A DNA stretch of 64,000 nucleotides from Candidatus Pandoraea novymonadis (GCF_003004665.1 NZ_MUHY01000001.1:496001-560000); one strand, 5' to 3'. Shown: positions 34,126 to 45,647, counted from the stretch's first letter. Notes: generated by a model from the sequence alone, not told the origin. Numbers and translations are program-made.

Positions 34126-35505
34126 TTATGCCTTGCGTGATGTATTGCATGCACGACCGACGGCATGGTACTCAATGCCTAACTTATACATCAGAGTCGG
34201 ATCGTAAAGATTACGCCCGTCGAAAATCAATGGTAACTTCAATTCCGATTTGACCCGTTCAAAATCTGGACTACGGAATGCTTTCCATTCTGTAACAATC
34301 ACCAGTGCATCTGCACCTACCAGGGCATCGTTTTGCGACAAACAAAATTCAATACGCGCATAAGCATCTGGAGAATCTGCGAAATCAAGTGAAATGACAC
34401 GGCGAGCTTCCTCCATTGAAACTGGATCATACACTTTGACACGGGCGCCACGAGCAATAAGTTCAGAGATCACTCGGCGGCTTGGCGCTTCCCTCATATC
34501 TTCGGTATTCGGTTTAAATGCTAGCCCCCAAAGCGCAAACGTGTGATGAGAGAGATCTTGACAAAAACGATCTACTATCTTGGTAATCAAAATTTCCTTT
34601 TGTAAATTATTGACCGTTGCCACTGCCTCTAAAATACGCAGTGGCAAACCGTGATGCGAAGCTGTGCGTATCAATGCCTGCACATCCTTTGGGAAACACG
34701 AACCACCGTAGCCACACCCTGCATACAAGAAATGATAACCAATTCGTTGATCGGAGCCAATTCCTTGTCGAACGTGCTCAATATCAGCACCAATACGGTC
34801 TGCCAAATTCGCCAGTTCGTTCATAAATGAAATGCGTGTCGCTAACATGGCATTTGCCGCATATTTAGTAAATTCAGCGGAACGCACATCCATATAAAGC
34901 GTACGTTCATGATTACGATTGAAAGGAGCATATAAGCGCTGCATAGTCGCTTTGGCACGTTGCCCAGGAATATCCTCATCACTCCCCAATACAATACGAT
35001 CCGGGCGCATAAAATCGTCGACCGCAGCTCCTTCTTTTAAAAATTCTGGATTTGAGATAACGGAAAACTCAATGTCTACATGTCGCGTTTTCAATTCTTC
35101 GGCAATCACTCTACGAACACAATCGGCAGTCCCCACCGGGACTGTCGATTTATCTACCACCACTTTATAGTTCGTAGCATAACGACCAATATTACGCGCA
35201 GCATCAATAACATATCGTAGATCAGCTGAACCAACTGCATCCGGAGGTGTGCCAACGGCAATGAATTGCACTTCGCCATGGGCTACTGAAGCCTGAATAT
35301 CGGTCGAAAATTGTAAACGCCCGACTTTCGTGTTCCGCGCAATCATTTCCTGCAATCCGGGCTCGTGAATTGGCAAACCGCCATTATTTAAAATGTCTAT
35401 CTTAATAGGATTAATATCTAGACAAAATACATCATTGCCGATTTCAGCCAAACATGCACCCGTGACAAGACCAACATATCCAGTACCAATAATCGTGACT
35501 TTCAT
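34126..35505 (-). CDS. ugd: UDP-glucose 6-dehydrogenase
   Basis: Ugd oxidises UDP-glucose to UDP-glucuronate, a precursor of surface sugars and of Ara4N lipid A modification. The 459-residue protein starts [20 protein letters not shown] with the NAD-binding GxGxx[42 protein letters not shown], and the catalytic cysteine in [14 protein letters not shown] are all present, as is the C-terminal domain ([17 protein letters not shown]). It lies 21 bases beyond lapB on the same strand. Confidence 0.97.
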   Translation of the reverse strand: MKVTIIGTGYVGLVTGACLAEIGNDVFCLDINPIKIDILNNGGLPIHEPGLQEMIARNTKVGRLQFSTDIQASVAHGEVQFIAVGTPPDAVGSADLRYVIDAARNIGRYATNYKVVVDKSTVPVGTADCVRRVIAEELKTRHVDIEFSVISNPEFLKEGAAVDDFMRPDRIVLGSDEDIPGQRAKATMQRLYAPFNRNHERTLYMDVRSAEFTKYAANAMLATRISFMNELANLADRIGADIEHVRQGIGSDQRIGYHFLYAGCGYGGSCFPKDVQALIRTASHHGLPLRILEAVATVNNLQKEILITKIVDRFCQDLSHHTFALWGLAFKPNTEDMREAPSRRVISELIARGARVKVYDPVSMEEARRVISLDFADSPDAYARIEFCLSQNDALVGADALVIVTEWKAFRSPDFERVKSELKLPLIFDGRNLYDPTLMYKLGIEYHAVGRACNTSRKA

Positions 35506-35526
35506 AATATTTTATCAAATAATGGA

Positions 35527-36705
35527 TCAGAAGCTGGCTGTTATAGAGCTCCGACGAGGCGTGTACGTCTCCCAAAAATTACAGCTAGGGCACTGCCAAT
35601 AGAATAAACGGGCACGGAAACCACAATAACTACAAACGTAACGGGGCAATAATTTGGTGCGTTGGCAAACCAATTGGGACATTAATTGCAAATCAGACTG
35701 AAACTCACCACCTGTGCTCTCAAGCGAATGTGACTCAAGCAACTTCATCATACCTTTCTCACTAGGTACTAGCTGCATGCTTTCACGTATTAATGCAAGC
35801 GCAGCAGCTTCCCCATACAACACTTTCGTCTTTTCATAGAGAATTTCTAGCAAATCGTCCGACGGATGTCTAAACAACGCCGCTCGTAAAACTGCAATAC
35901 CTTCAGAAATACGACCCAAAGCCTCATAAGCTTGTATCATTCGTTTGGCAGCAAGTCCTAAATAAATAGGATTTTGCTGTTCAATGTGACTCAATGTCCG
36001 TAATGCACCCTCCGCATCTCCCATACTCAATAAAAAATCACCCTGCTGTAATATCGCACGTATATTCGTGGGATTCACTTGCAAAGCAGTTGCAAGCTCA
36101 TGAGCGACAGTACTCATATCCTTACGTTGCCTTGCCTCTTGCGCGAGCTCACAATGAAATTGTGCGATCTCCTTTCGATAGGAAATAGAAAAATCTTGCT
36201 TGGTAAGCTGTTGGGCTACGTCAATCGCCTTCTGCCATTCCTTCTCCATCTGATAAATAGTCAACACACTCTGCTGAGCAGCTTTTGAGAAATTTCCAAT
36301 ATGTAAACGGCTAAAAGCCTCCTCAGCACGATCAAGCAATCCAGCCTTGAGAAAATCATGCCCCAGCTCAAAGAGTGCATGTGCTTGATCATTAGGCAAT
36401 AGATCCTCGCGAGATAGTAAATTCTGATGCAAGCGAATAGCACGTTCCGTCTCACCACGACGACGAAATAAGCTTCCTAGAGCAAAATGAAGCTCTATCG
36501 TCTCTGGAGCAAGTTTTGCAACCTCGATGAAAGCATCGATGGCCTTATCCGGCTGCTCATTAAGCAAGAAATTAAGACCACGAAAATATGAGCTCGGCAG
36601 ACTTCGGCTCTCCGAGAGTAATGTACGCAGATCAAAACGAGCGGCAACCCAGCCCATGCCGAAAATTATAGGAATGGCAAGCAGCCACCAACCTTCAAAT
36701 TCCAT
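35527..36705 (-). CDS. lapB: Lipopolysaccharide assembly protein LapB (YciM)
   Basis: LapB is an inner-membrane-anchored protein that couples LpxC degradation by FtsH to lipopolysaccharide demand. The 392-residue protein has one N-terminal transmembrane helix (WWLLAIPIIFGMGWVAARF), a series of TPR repeats from about residue 40 to 340, and a C-terminal rubredoxin-like zinc knuckle with paired cysteines (YVCSYCGFRARLFYWQCPSC). That architecture identifies it. It sits between lapA and ugd, as in Burkholderia. Confidence 0.93.
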   Translation of the reverse strand: MEFEGWWLLAIPIIFGMGWVAARFDLRTLLSESRSLPSSYFRGLNFLLNEQPDKAIDAFIEVAKLAPETIELHFALGSLFRRRGETERAIRLHQNLLSREDLLPNDQAHALFELGHDFLKAGLLDRAEEAFSRLHIGNFSKAAQQSVLTIYQMEKEWQKAIDVAQQLTKQDFSISYRKEIAQFHCELAQEARQRKDMSTVAHELATALQVNPTNIRAILQQGDFLLSMGDAEGALRTLSHIEQQNPIYLGLAAKRMIQAYEALGRISEGIAVLRAALFRHPSDDLLEILYEKTKVLYGEAAALALIRESMQLVPSEKGMMKLLESHSLESTGGEFQSDLQLMSQLVCQRTKLLPRYVCSYCGFRARLFYWQCPSCNFWETYTPRRSSITASF

Positions 36706-36831
36706 GATATCCTTACATTCGTTTTCGTCTAAATAGAGAAACTCATAGAAAAAAATGTGAGTGCAGTACTTTTTAGGTAATTGAAAAAATCGATAGCGGT
36801 TCAGTAATTTCAGAACTTCGCTCTGCCTTTA

Positions 36832-37059
36832 CTAAGGGTTTTGACGTAGATCTACCCGGCAACGTATCAAGCTAGGCAATATAGCAAACACCCCGATAAC
36901 ACAGCAAACGACAAAAAATATCAGACCAAATATGATAAACGGTACTTTCAATCTATAATCAACAAGAAGATTCAACGTGATTTCATTCGTATTAACTAAC
37001 GAAAAACCTAATAGAAATACGAAAATCACGAGTCGAACAATCCAAAAAATCAATTTCAC
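36832..37059 (-). CDS. lapA: Lipopolysaccharide assembly protein LapA (DUF1049)
   Basis: LapA is a small inner-membrane partner of LapB. I choose the GTG at 37059, giving 75 residues beginning MKLIFWIVRLVIFVFLLGFS, because AGGAG lies seven bases before it and the family starts with this helix. A frame open to an ATG at 37107 adds 16 unconserved residues. Two transmembrane helices flank the conserved NTNEITLNLL loop. It lies upstream of lapB, with a 126-base gap. In Burkholderia ihfB lies between rpsA and lapA and is absent here. Confidence 0.85.
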   Translation of the reverse strand: MKLIFWIVRLVIFVFLLGFSLVNTNEITLNLLVDYRLKVPFIIFGLIFFVVCCVIGVFAILPSLIRCRVDLRQNP

Positions 37060-37262
37060 GAAAAAACTCCTGCAGCAAAATGGCCAGGTATTGTGAAGGA
37101 GATACATAGAGAATTAATTCGGAGGTCCAAAGCATCAAACTATGCACTTCGGCCATTGTAGCGGATGTATTGCAAAATATTATCTGCAGTTAAAAAGAAA
37201 GTCTCACCTCGATTTGAACAGCTATTAATACTTCAATTACCTATTTTTAATCTCCAAACGAA

Positions 37263-37286
37263 AAAGAAGCGCCTTCTGGCACTTCT
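37263..37286 (-). terminator. Intrinsic terminator downstream of rpsA
   Basis: On the minus strand AAGAAGTGC and GCGCTTCTT form a 9-bp stem with one G-U pair around a six-base loop, followed by a T-run. It lies about 125 bases after the rpsA stop and before lapA, so it would end rpsA transcripts. It is in a 350-base stretch (37060-37411) that holds no gene; ihfB is missing here. Confidence 0.65.
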
Positions 37287-37411
37287 TTCTGACAAGCGAA
37301 CAGGAAGAGGAGAAATACTCACATTTCATCAATGTAATGACTAGGTAAAAATCACCTCGCCAATTTATCGAAAAACTCAGAATTGAGATTGTATAAGTAT
37401 TCTCCTAAATC

Positions 37412-39115
37412 CTAGTGATTCTGGCTATCTAGCTTAGCCTTTAGCAAGGCACCCAAATTGGTAGTACCGCTAGCAGCAGAGCTGTCTGATGCCATTTTGC
37501 TGATAACTTCTTTTTGTTCAGCCGAATCCTTTGCCTTAATCGATAGATTAATATTACGTGACTTGCGATCGATATTTACAATCATTGCGTTGATAGGATC
37601 TCCTTCCTTCAAAATATTGCAAGCATCTTCAACTCGTTCATGAGTAAGTTCCGAAGCACGCAGATAACCTTCAACATCGTTATCCAGTGCGATGACAGCA
37701 CCTTTCGGATCGACAGTTTTAACAATACCGTTGACTACAGATCCCTTATCATTGATCGCCACGAAGTTATTAAATGGATCACCTTCGAGCTGTTTAATCC
37801 CCAACGAGATACGCTCTTTTTCGACATCAATTCCCAAGACTATGGCTTCGACTTCGTCACCTTTCTTGAACTTGCGAACAGTATCTTCTCCGGTATCACT
37901 CCAAGATAGGTCTGACAAGTGAACCAATCCATCAATACCACCTGGCAGTCCGATAAAGATGCCAAAGTCCGTAATCGACTTGATTGCGCCTGAAATCTTG
38001 TCTCCCTTATTAAAATTACGTGAAAAATCATCCCAAGGATTAGGCTTACACTGTTTCATACCAAGGCTGATACGACGACGGTCTTCATCGATTTCCAAGA
38101 CCATAACTTCGCACTCGTCACCTAATTGGACAACCTTTGTTGGGGCAACATTTTTATTGGTCCAGTCCATTTCTGAGACATGAACTAAACCTTCAATTCC
38201 GGACTCAACTTCAACAAATGCACCGTAGTCTGTTATATTTGTAACCTTACCGAACAAGCGAGTACCTTGCGGATAGCGACGTGCAATTCCCTCCCAGGGA
38301 TCATCACCAAGTTGCTTAACGCCTAGGGAAACACGACCCTTATCTTGATCAAACTTAAGAACCTTGGCAGTGACTTCTTGACCAACTGATAGCACTTCGC
38401 TAGGGTGACGAACACGTCTCCATGCAATATCGGTGATATGCAACAGGCCATCAATACCACCAAGATCAACGAATGCACCGTAATCAGTTATGTTCTTGAC
38501 AACGCCTTTGAATATCGCGCCTTCTTTAATGGTTTCCAACAGCTTTACACGCTCTTCGCCTTGAGTTGCTTCGATGACAGCACGCCGTGACAGCACCACA
38601 TTGTTACGCTTTCGATCCAACTTGATAACACGAAATTCGAGAGTCTTGCCTTCATATGGCGTCGTATCCTTCACCGGTCGCGTATCGACCAATGAACCAG
38701 GAAGAAACGCACGGATGCCATTAACCATAACGGTCAAACCACCCTTAACCTTGCCTGTAATTGTACCAGTCACCAACTCACAGGAATCGAGGGCTTTTTC
38801 TAGATGAAGCCAAGACGCCAAACGCTTAGCCTTATCACGTGATAAAACAGTGTCGCCATAGCCATTTTCAAGAGCATCAATCGCCACGGAAACAAAATCA
38901 CCAGCCTCAACCTCAACCTCGCCCTGATCATTCAGGAATTCTTCGAGAGGGATATACGCTTCGGACTTCAATCCGGCGTTAACGACCACAAAATTGTGGT
39001 CGACACGCATCACTTCAGCACTGATAACTTCACCAGCACGCATGTCTTGGCAAGACAGTGACTCTTCAAAAAGAGCCGCAAAAGATTCATTAGTCAAAGT
39101 TTGCAGGTCGGACAT
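37412..39115 (-). CDS. rpsA: 30S ribosomal protein S1
   Basis: S1 recruits mRNA to the 30S subunit. The 567-residue protein begins [20 protein letters not shown] and contains six S1 (OB-fold) repeats. The last four repeats carry the familiar [53 protein letters not shown] and [18 protein letters not shown] blocks. Length and order match the proteobacterial protein. The gene follows cmk by about 175 bases in the order aroA-cmk-rpsA, widespread in proteobacteria. Confidence 0.98.
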   Translation of the reverse strand: MSDLQTLTNESFAALFEESLSCQDMRAGEVISAEVMRVDHNFVVVNAGLKSEAYIPLEEFLNDQGEVEVEAGDFVSVAIDALENGYGDTVLSRDKAKRLASWLHLEKALDSCELVTGTITGKVKGGLTVMVNGIRAFLPGSLVDTRPVKDTTPYEGKTLEFRVIKLDRKRNNVVLSRRAVIEATQGEERVKLLETIKEGAIFKGVVKNITDYGAFVDLGGIDGLLHITDIAWRRVRHPSEVLSVGQEVTAKVLKFDQDKGRVSLGVKQLGDDPWEGIARRYPQGTRLFGKVTNITDYGAFVEVESGIEGLVHVSEMDWTNKNVAPTKVVQLGDECEVMVLEIDEDRRRISLGMKQCKPNPWDDFSRNFNKGDKISGAIKSITDFGIFIGLPGGIDGLVHLSDLSWSDTGEDTVRKFKKGDEVEAIVLGIDVEKERISLGIKQLEGDPFNNFVAINDKGSVVNGIVKTVDPKGAVIALDNDVEGYLRASELTHERVEDACNILKEGDPINAMIVNIDRKSRNINLSIKAKDSAEQKEVISKMASDSSAASGTTNLGALLKAKLDSQNH

Positions 39116-39290
39116 AAATGTGTGTTACACCACTGCACGACATCGTTAACGCCATTAACATCCAGTAACCTAGAATAGGAGACAATGTCGCGACAATGGA
39201 AGAAAAGGTTTAAAAAAAGTTAACAAATTAGTCTATAAAAACACGATCTCAACATCGGGTCTAGACGGGTTCCAATCAAACAGCTTACAA

Positions 39291-39989
39291 TTACCTTACT
39301 TGCGAAAACCAACCCAACACCTGAGTCACCGTCTGTTCGATAGTAAACTCGGAAGTATCGAGCACTCGCGCACCTTCTGCCGGCCTAAGCGGCGCTTCAG
39401 ACCGATTACGATCTCGGTCATCGCGAACCCCTAGGTCAATCAGAACATTACGAATAGTAGTAGAAAAACCTCTCTCTATCAATTGCTTGTACCGCCGCTG
39501 CGCACGTGTCCGCGGTGTTGCTGTTAGAAACACTTTCAAATCAGCTTCTGGAAATACAATCGTACCCATATCTCGACCATCTGCAACCAGCCCCGGTGGA
39601 ATTTTGAATGTTCGTTGCAAATCCGACAACGCAGCACGCAACGTAGGATGGATAGCGATAGCAGAAGCACGATTGCCAAGCGCTTCAACGCGAATTATAT
39701 CAGTCACATCCTCACTAGATAGTAGGATACGTTCATTTTCAAAATGAATGTCAAGTTTTTTGGCTAAAGCAGCAAGTGCGCTAAAATTTTCGGGATCAAT
39801 ACCGTGACGCACACTTGCCAACGCAGTCAATCGATATATCGCCCCACTATCCAGATAGTGGAAACCTAGCACTTTGGCTAAGTGCTTCGCTATGGTTCCT
39901 TTACCAGACGCAGTCGGCCCGTCAATAGTGATAATTGGGATAAAATTATTCAATATCAAATCCGACACCCGATAGATAGTCCTAATCAT
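39291..39989 (-). CDS. cmk: Cytidylate kinase
   Basis: Cmk phosphorylates CMP and dCMP. The 232-residue protein has the P-loop [11 protein letters not shown] near residue 25, then [29 protein letters not shown] and the lid region [13 protein letters not shown], all diagnostic. The ATG at 39989 has only a weak ribosome-binding site; N-terminal residues before the P-loop vary in this family. It lies 296 bases downstream of aroA; the gap holds nothing recognisable. Confidence 0.96.
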   Translation of the reverse strand: MIRTIYRVSDLILNNFIPIITIDGPTASGKGTIAKHLAKVLGFHYLDSGAIYRLTALASVRHGIDPENFSALAALAKKLDIHFENERILLSSEDVTDIIRVEALGNRASAIAIHPTLRAALSDLQRTFKIPPGLVADGRDMGTIVFPEADLKVFLTATPRTRAQRRYKQLIERGFSTTIRNVLIDLGVRDDRDRNRSEAPLRPAEGARVLDTSEFTIEQTVTQVLGWFSQVR

Positions 39990-40285
39990 TTCATTCGTCT
40001 AAAAAATGTCTCTTGATGAATAGACCTCATTTCAAGAAGTACACATTACTCAAACGTATATCATCACACAAAACAAAAATACTGTTCATGATCACGAAAA
40101 CCAATCAATCACATAATTTAGCTCACTACTCCCCAAGATAACATCCTTCACTCTCATCACTGCCTCAGCGACAACATCCACTCATCACAAAAATCCAATG
40201 TCATGAAGCATAGGTTTTCAACTCACAACATAACTTACGGATTAAAACTCAAAAAAATCAGCATTATCTTGTCCTCTAATAAATT

Positions 40286-41611
40286 TCAACGGACAATGTC
40301 CTGGAATGCCCTAAAGTAATCGGGAAATGTCTTAGCCACGCACTGAGGATCTTTAATCGTCACAGCGACACCAATAAGACTCACCAGTGAAAAACACATC
40401 GCCATTCGATGATCATCATAGGTATCAATAATAGCGTTCGAGGTCAATCTATCGGGGGGCATCACGCGCAAATAGTCAGAGCCCTCTTCAACTGTTGCTC
40501 CGACTTTACGTAATTCTGTCGCCATTGCTGTTAAGCGATCCGTTTCTTTCACACGCCAACTGCCAATATTGCGTAGTGTTGTAGTGCCTTCAGCGCAAAG
40601 TGCCAAAATCGCAATCGTCATCGCAGCATCAGGAATGTGATTAACATCCATATCAATGGCTTTAAGCTTTCTGTTCGCCAACATGATACCCTGAACTTCA
40701 ATGGCATCATTCTCCAATACAATCCGCGCACCCATAACTTCGAGTACCTCGGTAAAACGAATGTCTCCCTGAATGCTATTACGTCCCACACCCTCTACGC
40801 GTAGGGGCCCTTCCCCAATGACACCTGCCGCAAGGAAATACGAAGCTGAGGACGCATCTCCTTCAACGAAGATATCACCTGGACTACGATAAACTGGTCC
40901 ATCAGGTCTGGCGGCAGGCAATATAAAACGTGATCCACACTCCTCTTCTCGAACATCAATACCGAAACGGCGCAGTAACTTCAAAGTGATATCAATATAA
41001 GGCTTTGAGATCAATTGACCTTCAACCTCAACAACGATCTCGCCACTGGACGATGGGAGAAGCGGCAACGTCATTAACAAAGCAGTCAAAAATTGGCTTG
41101 AGACAGATCCACGCACCTTAATCGGTCTATTCACAATAGATATCCGAGAAGAATGGATACGTAGTGGTAGAAAACCATCATTGCCAAAATAATCTATCCT
41201 TGCACCTAGTTGACGCAGACCATCAACCAAATCGCCAATAGGACGCTCATGCATCCGTGCAATGCCTGACAACTCATAATCGCCGCCATTAAGAGCCAGA
41301 ACTGCTGTTAACGGACGAACCGCTGTACCAGCATTACCCATAAACAATTTTGCAGCCTTGACAGGAAAATTTCCTCCACAACCATCGACAATGACATCCG
41401 AAAACTCATCTTTCTGCATCCAATTCACGCCCAATGCGCGCAATGCATCAAGCATGACGCGTGTGTCGTCAGAAGCCAGCACGCCACGCACACGCGTTTG
41501 ACCTCTGCTCAACGCCGAAAGCAACAAAACGCGATTAGAAATGCTTTTCGATCCAGGTAAACGAATTATACCTTGAGCGTGCTCATACGGCCCGAGATTG
41601 AGAGTGTTCAT
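40286..41611 (-). CDS. aroA: 3-phosphoshikimate 1-carboxyvinyltransferase
   Basis: AroA (EPSP synthase) makes 5-enolpyruvylshikimate 3-phosphate on the way to chorismate. The start at 41611 overlaps the tyrA stop as ATGA and gives 441 residues beginning [20 protein letters not shown]. Conserved blocks are [33 protein letters not shown] and [19 protein letters not shown]. The overlap implies translational coupling with tyrA. The gene is part of the pheA-tyrA-aroA-cmk-rpsA cluster. Confidence 0.97.
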   Translation of the reverse strand: MNTLNLGPYEHAQGIIRLPGSKSISNRVLLLSALSRGQTRVRGVLASDDTRVMLDALRALGVNWMQKDEFSDVIVDGCGGNFPVKAAKLFMGNAGTAVRPLTAVLALNGGDYELSGIARMHERPIGDLVDGLRQLGARIDYFGNDGFLPLRIHSSRISIVNRPIKVRGSVSSQFLTALLMTLPLLPSSSGEIVVEVEGQLISKPYIDITLKLLRRFGIDVREEECGSRFILPAARPDGPVYRSPGDIFVEGDASSASYFLAAGVIGEGPLRVEGVGRNSIQGDIRFTEVLEVMGARIVLENDAIEVQGIMLANRKLKAIDMDVNHIPDAAMTIAILALCAEGTTTLRNIGSWRVKETDRLTAMATELRKVGATVEEGSDYLRVMPPDRLTSNAIIDTYDDHRMAMCFSLVSLIGVAVTIKDPQCVAKTFPDYFRAFQDIVR

Positions 41612-42483
41612 GGTTTTTCCTGTTGCTTTGCCCACTGCATCCGTGTTTGACTAGCGCGCGTGAAAATCTTCTCAAGACAATCGCCATTACCTGCATCAAT
41701 CAACGTACGTAGCATTCCTAGTGTCCTGAGATAAGCATCGATTTCATGCAACAATGCATCACGATTAGCAATACAAATGTCACGCCACATCTCCGGATTC
41801 GATGCAGCAATTCGAGTGAAATCACGAAATCCGCCACCAGCAAAATCAAACTTCAGAGATGCGGCTGGCGTATCAAGTATTTGCGCAACCAATGCGTAAG
41901 ATAAGACATGCGGCAAATGACTCACCGCAGCAAAGATACCATCGTGCTGCGATGCGCTCATCTCGCAAACCTCTGCGCCAGCCATATGCCACATCGAGCG
42001 AACTCGTGCGACGTCCTGAATACGATTTTCAGACTGGGGGCATAACACAACACGGCGATTAACATAGAGATCTGCCTTTGCTGCATCAACACCACTTAAC
42101 TCGCCACCCGCAATCGGATGTCCTGGTACGAAACGCCATGCAGCATCTCCTAGTGCACTCCGTGCTGCTGAAACGGCGTCACTCTTAGTGCTACCTACAT
42201 CCGTCACAATTGCCTCACCATGCAGATAGGGAGCAATTTTCTTTAATAAAATAGGTGTTTGAGCGACGGGTGCAGCTAACAAGATAATATCTACATTCTG
42301 CACCGCCTGCGAAACATCTACCGTTGCAGAATCAATGATACCCAACGACAAAGCTCGTGTGAGCGACGTTGAATAACGTTCAACGCCAACAATATGATCG
42401 ACTCCTTGCGCCATTTTCAATGCACGCGCGAGAGAACCGCCAATGAGTCCTACGCCAAAAATGGCGAGCTTACTAATTTTCAT
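41608..42483 (-). CDS. tyrA: Prephenate dehydrogenase
   Basis: TyrA oxidatively decarboxylates prephenate to 4-hydroxyphenylpyruvate for tyrosine. The 291-residue protein begins [20 protein letters not shown] with the NAD-binding GxGxx[31 protein letters not shown] and the catalytic-region histidine in [14 protein letters not shown] are present. It overlaps aroA by four bases. In Burkholderia hisC lies between pheA and tyrA; the 93-base gap here has no trace of it. Confidence 0.95.
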   Translation of the reverse strand: MKISKLAIFGVGLIGGSLARALKMAQGVDHIVGVERYSTSLTRALSLGIIDSATVDVSQAVQNVDIILLAAPVAQTPILLKKIAPYLHGEAIVTDVGSTKSDAVSAARSALGDAAWRFVPGHPIAGGELSGVDAAKADLYVNRRVVLCPQSENRIQDVARVRSMWHMAGAEVCEMSASQHDGIFAAVSHLPHVLSYALVAQILDTPAASLKFDFAGGGFRDFTRIAASNPEMWRDICIANRDALLHEIDAYLRTLGMLRTLIDAGNGDCLEKIFTRASQTRMQWAKQQEKP

Positions 42484-42576
42484 GCTTCGTTCACGCAGCT
42501 CACGGCAGTACTACGCCAAAAGTTGTTATTCTTTTACTCATTGGATACTACTGTTGAAATACAGGTATTGGAAATC

Positions 42577-43659
42577 TCAATTCGCACGGGGATATGATCC
42601 AAGAATCTTGTAATAGGCGGCATGATGCTGCAATTCTTCTAAGGCCGCAGCAACGTTCAAATCGTTGCGATGCCCTTCTATATCAACATAGAAGAAATAC
42701 TCCCATGCCCCACTTTTAGCAGGTCGTGATTCAAAACGTGTCATGGAGACACCATGACGAGCTAATGGTTCAAGCAAAGCCACCACAGCTCCCGCACGAT
42801 TTGGTACAGACAAAATAAGTGATGTTTGATCATAGCCAGTAGCTTCAGGATCAAGAACACCAATTACGACAAAACGGGTACGATTATGCGGGTCATCCTG
42901 AATATGTGAATATGCAATCTGTAAGCCATATTGAATGGCTGCTGCATCACCAGCAATCGCGCCGATAGTAGCATCTTTCGCTGCCAACCGCGCCCCTTCA
43001 GCATTACTTGAGACAGCTTGGCGGTCAAGATGAGAATAATGTGCTGTCAACCAATGCTGACATTGCGCAAGTGATTGCGCATGCGCACAAATGCGCATAA
43101 CACCATCAAGATTTCCACTTTGGGTCATTAAATTATGATGAATCGGCAAAGCTATTTCACCACTTATACTAAGTGGGCTTTGCAACAATAAATCTAGCGT
43201 ACGCGAGACTACACCTTCCGTCGAATTCTCAACCGGGATTACACCGAAATCAGCACCCCCAGCCTCAACACTGCGAAAAACTTCATCAAGCGATGGACAT
43301 GGTCTCCCTATCATACTTTGACCAAAGTATGATAGGGCAGCCTGCTCACTATACGTACCCACAGGTCCCAAATAAACTACCGTCGATGCCTTTTCTAGCG
43401 CACGGCTTGCTGACATGATTTCTCGCCAAATCGCAGCGAGGTTATCACCAAACAATGGACCAGCATTGGACTTCTGCAACCGTGATATAACTTGGAACTC
43501 GCGCTCAGGTCGAAATACCGAGGCACCAAAACGCTTCTTAACTTCGCCCACCTCAAGTGCTATCGAAGCACGCGCATTCAGTAATTGCAATAATTGCTCG
43601 TCGATAGAGTCAATTTTGTCACGTAATGGGCGCAACGATACATTCAGATCGTTTTTCAT
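42577..43659 (-). CDS. pheA: Chorismate mutase / prephenate dehydratase (P-protein)
   Basis: PheA converts chorismate to prephenate and then phenylpyruvate for phenylalanine. The start at 43659 gives 360 residues beginning MKNDLNVSLRPLRDKIDSID. An AroQ-type mutase domain (about residues 5-90, with RDKIDSIDEQLLQLLNARAS) is followed by the dehydratase domain (VYLGPVGTYSEQAALSYFG, ending with the catalytic TRFVVIG) and a C-terminal ACT domain with the phenylalanine-binding ESRPAKSG. A perfect 15-bp inverted repeat lies within the coding sequence. No frameshift is seen. Confidence 0.96.
   Translation of the reverse strand: MKNDLNVSLRPLRDKIDSIDEQLLQLLNARASIALEVGEVKKRFGASVFRPEREFQVISRLQKSNAGPLFGDNLAAIWREIMSASRALEKASTVVYLGPVGTYSEQAALSYFGQSMIGRPCPSLDEVFRSVEAGGADFGVIPVENSTEGVVSRTLDLLLQSPLSISGEIALPIHHNLMTQSGNLDGVMRICAHAQSLAQCQHWLTAHYSHLDRQAVSSNAEGARLAAKDATIGAIAGDAAAIQYGLQIAYSHIQDDPHNRTRFVVIGVLDPEATGYDQTSLILSVPNRAGAVVALLEPLARHGVSMTRFESRPAKSGAWEYFFYVDIEGHRNDLNVAAALEELQHHAAYYKILGSYPRAN
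43306..43337. repeat. Perfect 15-bp inverted repeat inside pheA
   Basis: Arms 43306-43320 (CCCTATCATACTTTG) and 43323-43337 (CAAAGTATGATAGGG) are exact reverse complements around a two-base loop. The segment encodes LSYFGQSMIG early in the dehydratase domain and does not disturb the frame. A stem of 15 bp with such a small loop is unusual in coding sequence; the mRNA and the single-stranded DNA could both fold. Confidence 0.85.
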
Positions 43660-43750
43660 AATTTTTTGTGTGTTACGAATATGTATACGTCCATGCATCG
43701 AAATCGTGCGCAAACCCTTTAAATTTATGTATGTGATGCTTTACATTTCA

Positions 43751-44860
43751 TTAGCCATGAATGCGTTCAAAATCCCGAAGGTAATCAACGAGTGCCTGGA
43801 CACCGGCCAGTGGCATTGCATTGTAAATGGAAGCACGTACCCCGCCCACTGAGCTGTGTCCATTCAGCTGCAATAGTCCATATGACTCTGCACCTGCAAA
43901 AAATTTATCATTTAGTGCATCATCATGCAAAAAGAAGGGCACGTTCATACGCGAGCGGCAATCTTTCTCTACGAAAGTACAGTAAAAGTTACTACTATCA
44001 AGGTAACCATACAACAATTGAGCTTTAGCGACATTCTGCTTTTCCATCGCCTTTAGCCCACCATTACGCTTCAACCACTCAAAAACAAGCCCTGCAATAT
44101 AGATTGCATACGTCGGCGGCGTGTTATACATTGAATTATTCTCAGCCACAGTTTTCCAAGTAAACACTGACGGACAAATAGGCAAAGCACGGTCAAGCAA
44201 ATCCTCACGAACAATCACAAATGTCATTCCAGACGGCCCGATATTTTTCTGTGCGCCACCGTACATAACACCAAACTTCGAAACGTCCATTGGACGAGAG
44301 AGAATGTGCGACGATACATCCGCTACAAGTGGAACCTCTGGCAAACCAACACCTGGCAAATCAGGCTCCCAAAAATACTCTACCCCATGGATCGTCTCAT
44401 TTGTACAAATATGAATATATGCAGGATCTTGCGAAAGTTTCCATTCTTCCTGTCGTGGCAAGTGTGTGAAATGCCGGCCTTCGCTAGATGCCGCAATATT
44501 TACATTGCAATAACGACGCGCTTCTTTTTGGGATTTATCGGACCAAAAACCAGTTACAATATAGTCAGCAATCGGAGGTGTTTCTGCACAATATCCAAGC
44601 AAATTCATAGGAATGATTGCATTCTCTGCAACAGCTCCCCCTTGCATGAAAAGAATTTTATAGTTATCTGGCACCATGAGCAGTTCACGCAGATCATCCT
44701 GTGCCTGATTAAGGATGCTCATGAACGCCTTGCCGCGATGACTCATTTCCATCACACCCATGCCAGTACCACACCAATCCAGCATTTCCTCAGCAGCTTG
44801 CTCGAGCACCTCCAAGGGTAAGGTTCCCGGACCAGGCGAAAAATTGAAACCACGTTTCAT
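43751..44860 (-). CDS. serC: Phosphoserine aminotransferase
   Basis: SerC transaminates 3-phosphohydroxypyruvate to phosphoserine and works in pyridoxine synthesis. The start at 44860 gives 369 residues beginning [20 protein letters not shown]; an ATG at 44872 adds four. The PLP lysine is in [14 protein letters not shown], and [28 protein letters not shown] and the C-terminal [17 protein letters not shown] are conserved. It lies between pheA and the DUF2059 gene, as in Burkholderia. Confidence 0.96.
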   Translation of the reverse strand: MKRGFNFSPGPGTLPLEVLEQAAEEMLDWCGTGMGVMEMSHRGKAFMSILNQAQDDLRELLMVPDNYKILFMQGGAVAENAIIPMNLLGYCAETPPIADYIVTGFWSDKSQKEARRYCNVNIAASSEGRHFTHLPRQEEWKLSQDPAYIHICTNETIHGVEYFWEPDLPGVGLPEVPLVADVSSHILSRPMDVSKFGVMYGGAQKNIGPSGMTFVIVREDLLDRALPICPSVFTWKTVAENNSMYNTPPTYAIYIAGLVFEWLKRNGGLKAMEKQNVAKAQLLYGYLDSSNFYCTFVEKDCRSRMNVPFFLHDDALNDKFFAGAESYGLLQLNGHSSVGGVRASIYNAMPLAGVQALVDYLRDFERIHG

Positions 44861-45056
44861 AGCAATATACAAAAAATGAAGCGAAAAATACCCACCTCAA
44901 CGCAGAAGTTTCTCGTTTCACTTTTTGTGAAGGATGAACAGAACATCACAACAACTTTTCAAAAATAAGATGAGAGAATATCTGCAACAAAACGGCAATG
45001 GCGCTTGAGAACTCTGAAAACGACCATTACCGTTCATCTAAAATTTAGAAAGAAAA

Positions 45057-45647
45057 TCACTTCTTACCGAAATCTTTCCAAGTACCAGTCTTACCTATAT
45101 TGGCGACATCTTTACTTGCAATATCACGCGTTGCCTTAACTGCTTGCGGCATGTACTTTTGCATTAAGTTTCCCATCACCTCTTGACCAACCTGATCCTG
45201 CACCTTGATGTACTTCTGCCCAACCGAACTCTTGTAAAATGCAGTCAATGCCTTGATTTCGTCCGTCGTGTAGAATTTACCATAGGCAGTGTACTGAGCT
45301 TGGATGGCATCATTCTTAAAACCGTCTGAAGAAAAGACTTTTCCAGCCTGATCTACCAGTTTCGGTATTACATCCTGTTGTAACCTTGGGACAGAATCCT
45401 TCTTCTGCTGGTCCGTCATAACTTTATCTTCAATCAGAGCCTGTTCAAGGATAGCTGGAACCATCTGCTTAGACTGTTGCTTCGCACCTTCACCGATGGC
45501 AGCAACTATTTTATTAGCATCAATCGCATTCAACAAATCCTTAATAGCTGCTTTCTTATCAATCTCCGACAAGGCACTTTGTTGAGCCAAAGCCATAACT
45601 GGGACTCCAAAGAGTAGCCATATGCATTTCTTGACGTTTTTTTGCAT
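45057..45647 (-). CDS. DUF2059 family periplasmic protein
   Basis: The 196-residue protein from the ATG at 45647 begins MQKNVKKCIWLLFGVPVMAL with a signal peptide probably cut after ALA (residue 22 or so). A helical domain follows with TTDEIKALTAFYKSSVGQKY, the DUF2059 hallmark. Function is unknown; the family is widespread in the proteobacterial periplasm. A longer frame to 45683 adds 12 residues before the signal peptide. In Burkholderia the gene also lies between gyrA and serC. Confidence 0.85.
   Translation of the reverse strand: MQKNVKKCIWLLFGVPVMALAQQSALSEIDKKAAIKDLLNAIDANKIVAAIGEGAKQQSKQMVPAILEQALIEDKVMTDQQKKDSVPRLQQDVIPKLVDQAGKVFSSDGFKNDAIQAQYTAYGKFYTTDEIKALTAFYKSSVGQKYIKVQDQVGQEVMGNLMQKYMPQAVKATRDIASKDVANIGKTGTWKDFGKK

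Noticed and set aside
44983-45045. Imperfect inverted repeat AACGGCAATGG ... CCATTACCGTT upstream of serC
   Set aside because: Long loop and mismatch; no T-run; not a credible terminator or operator.
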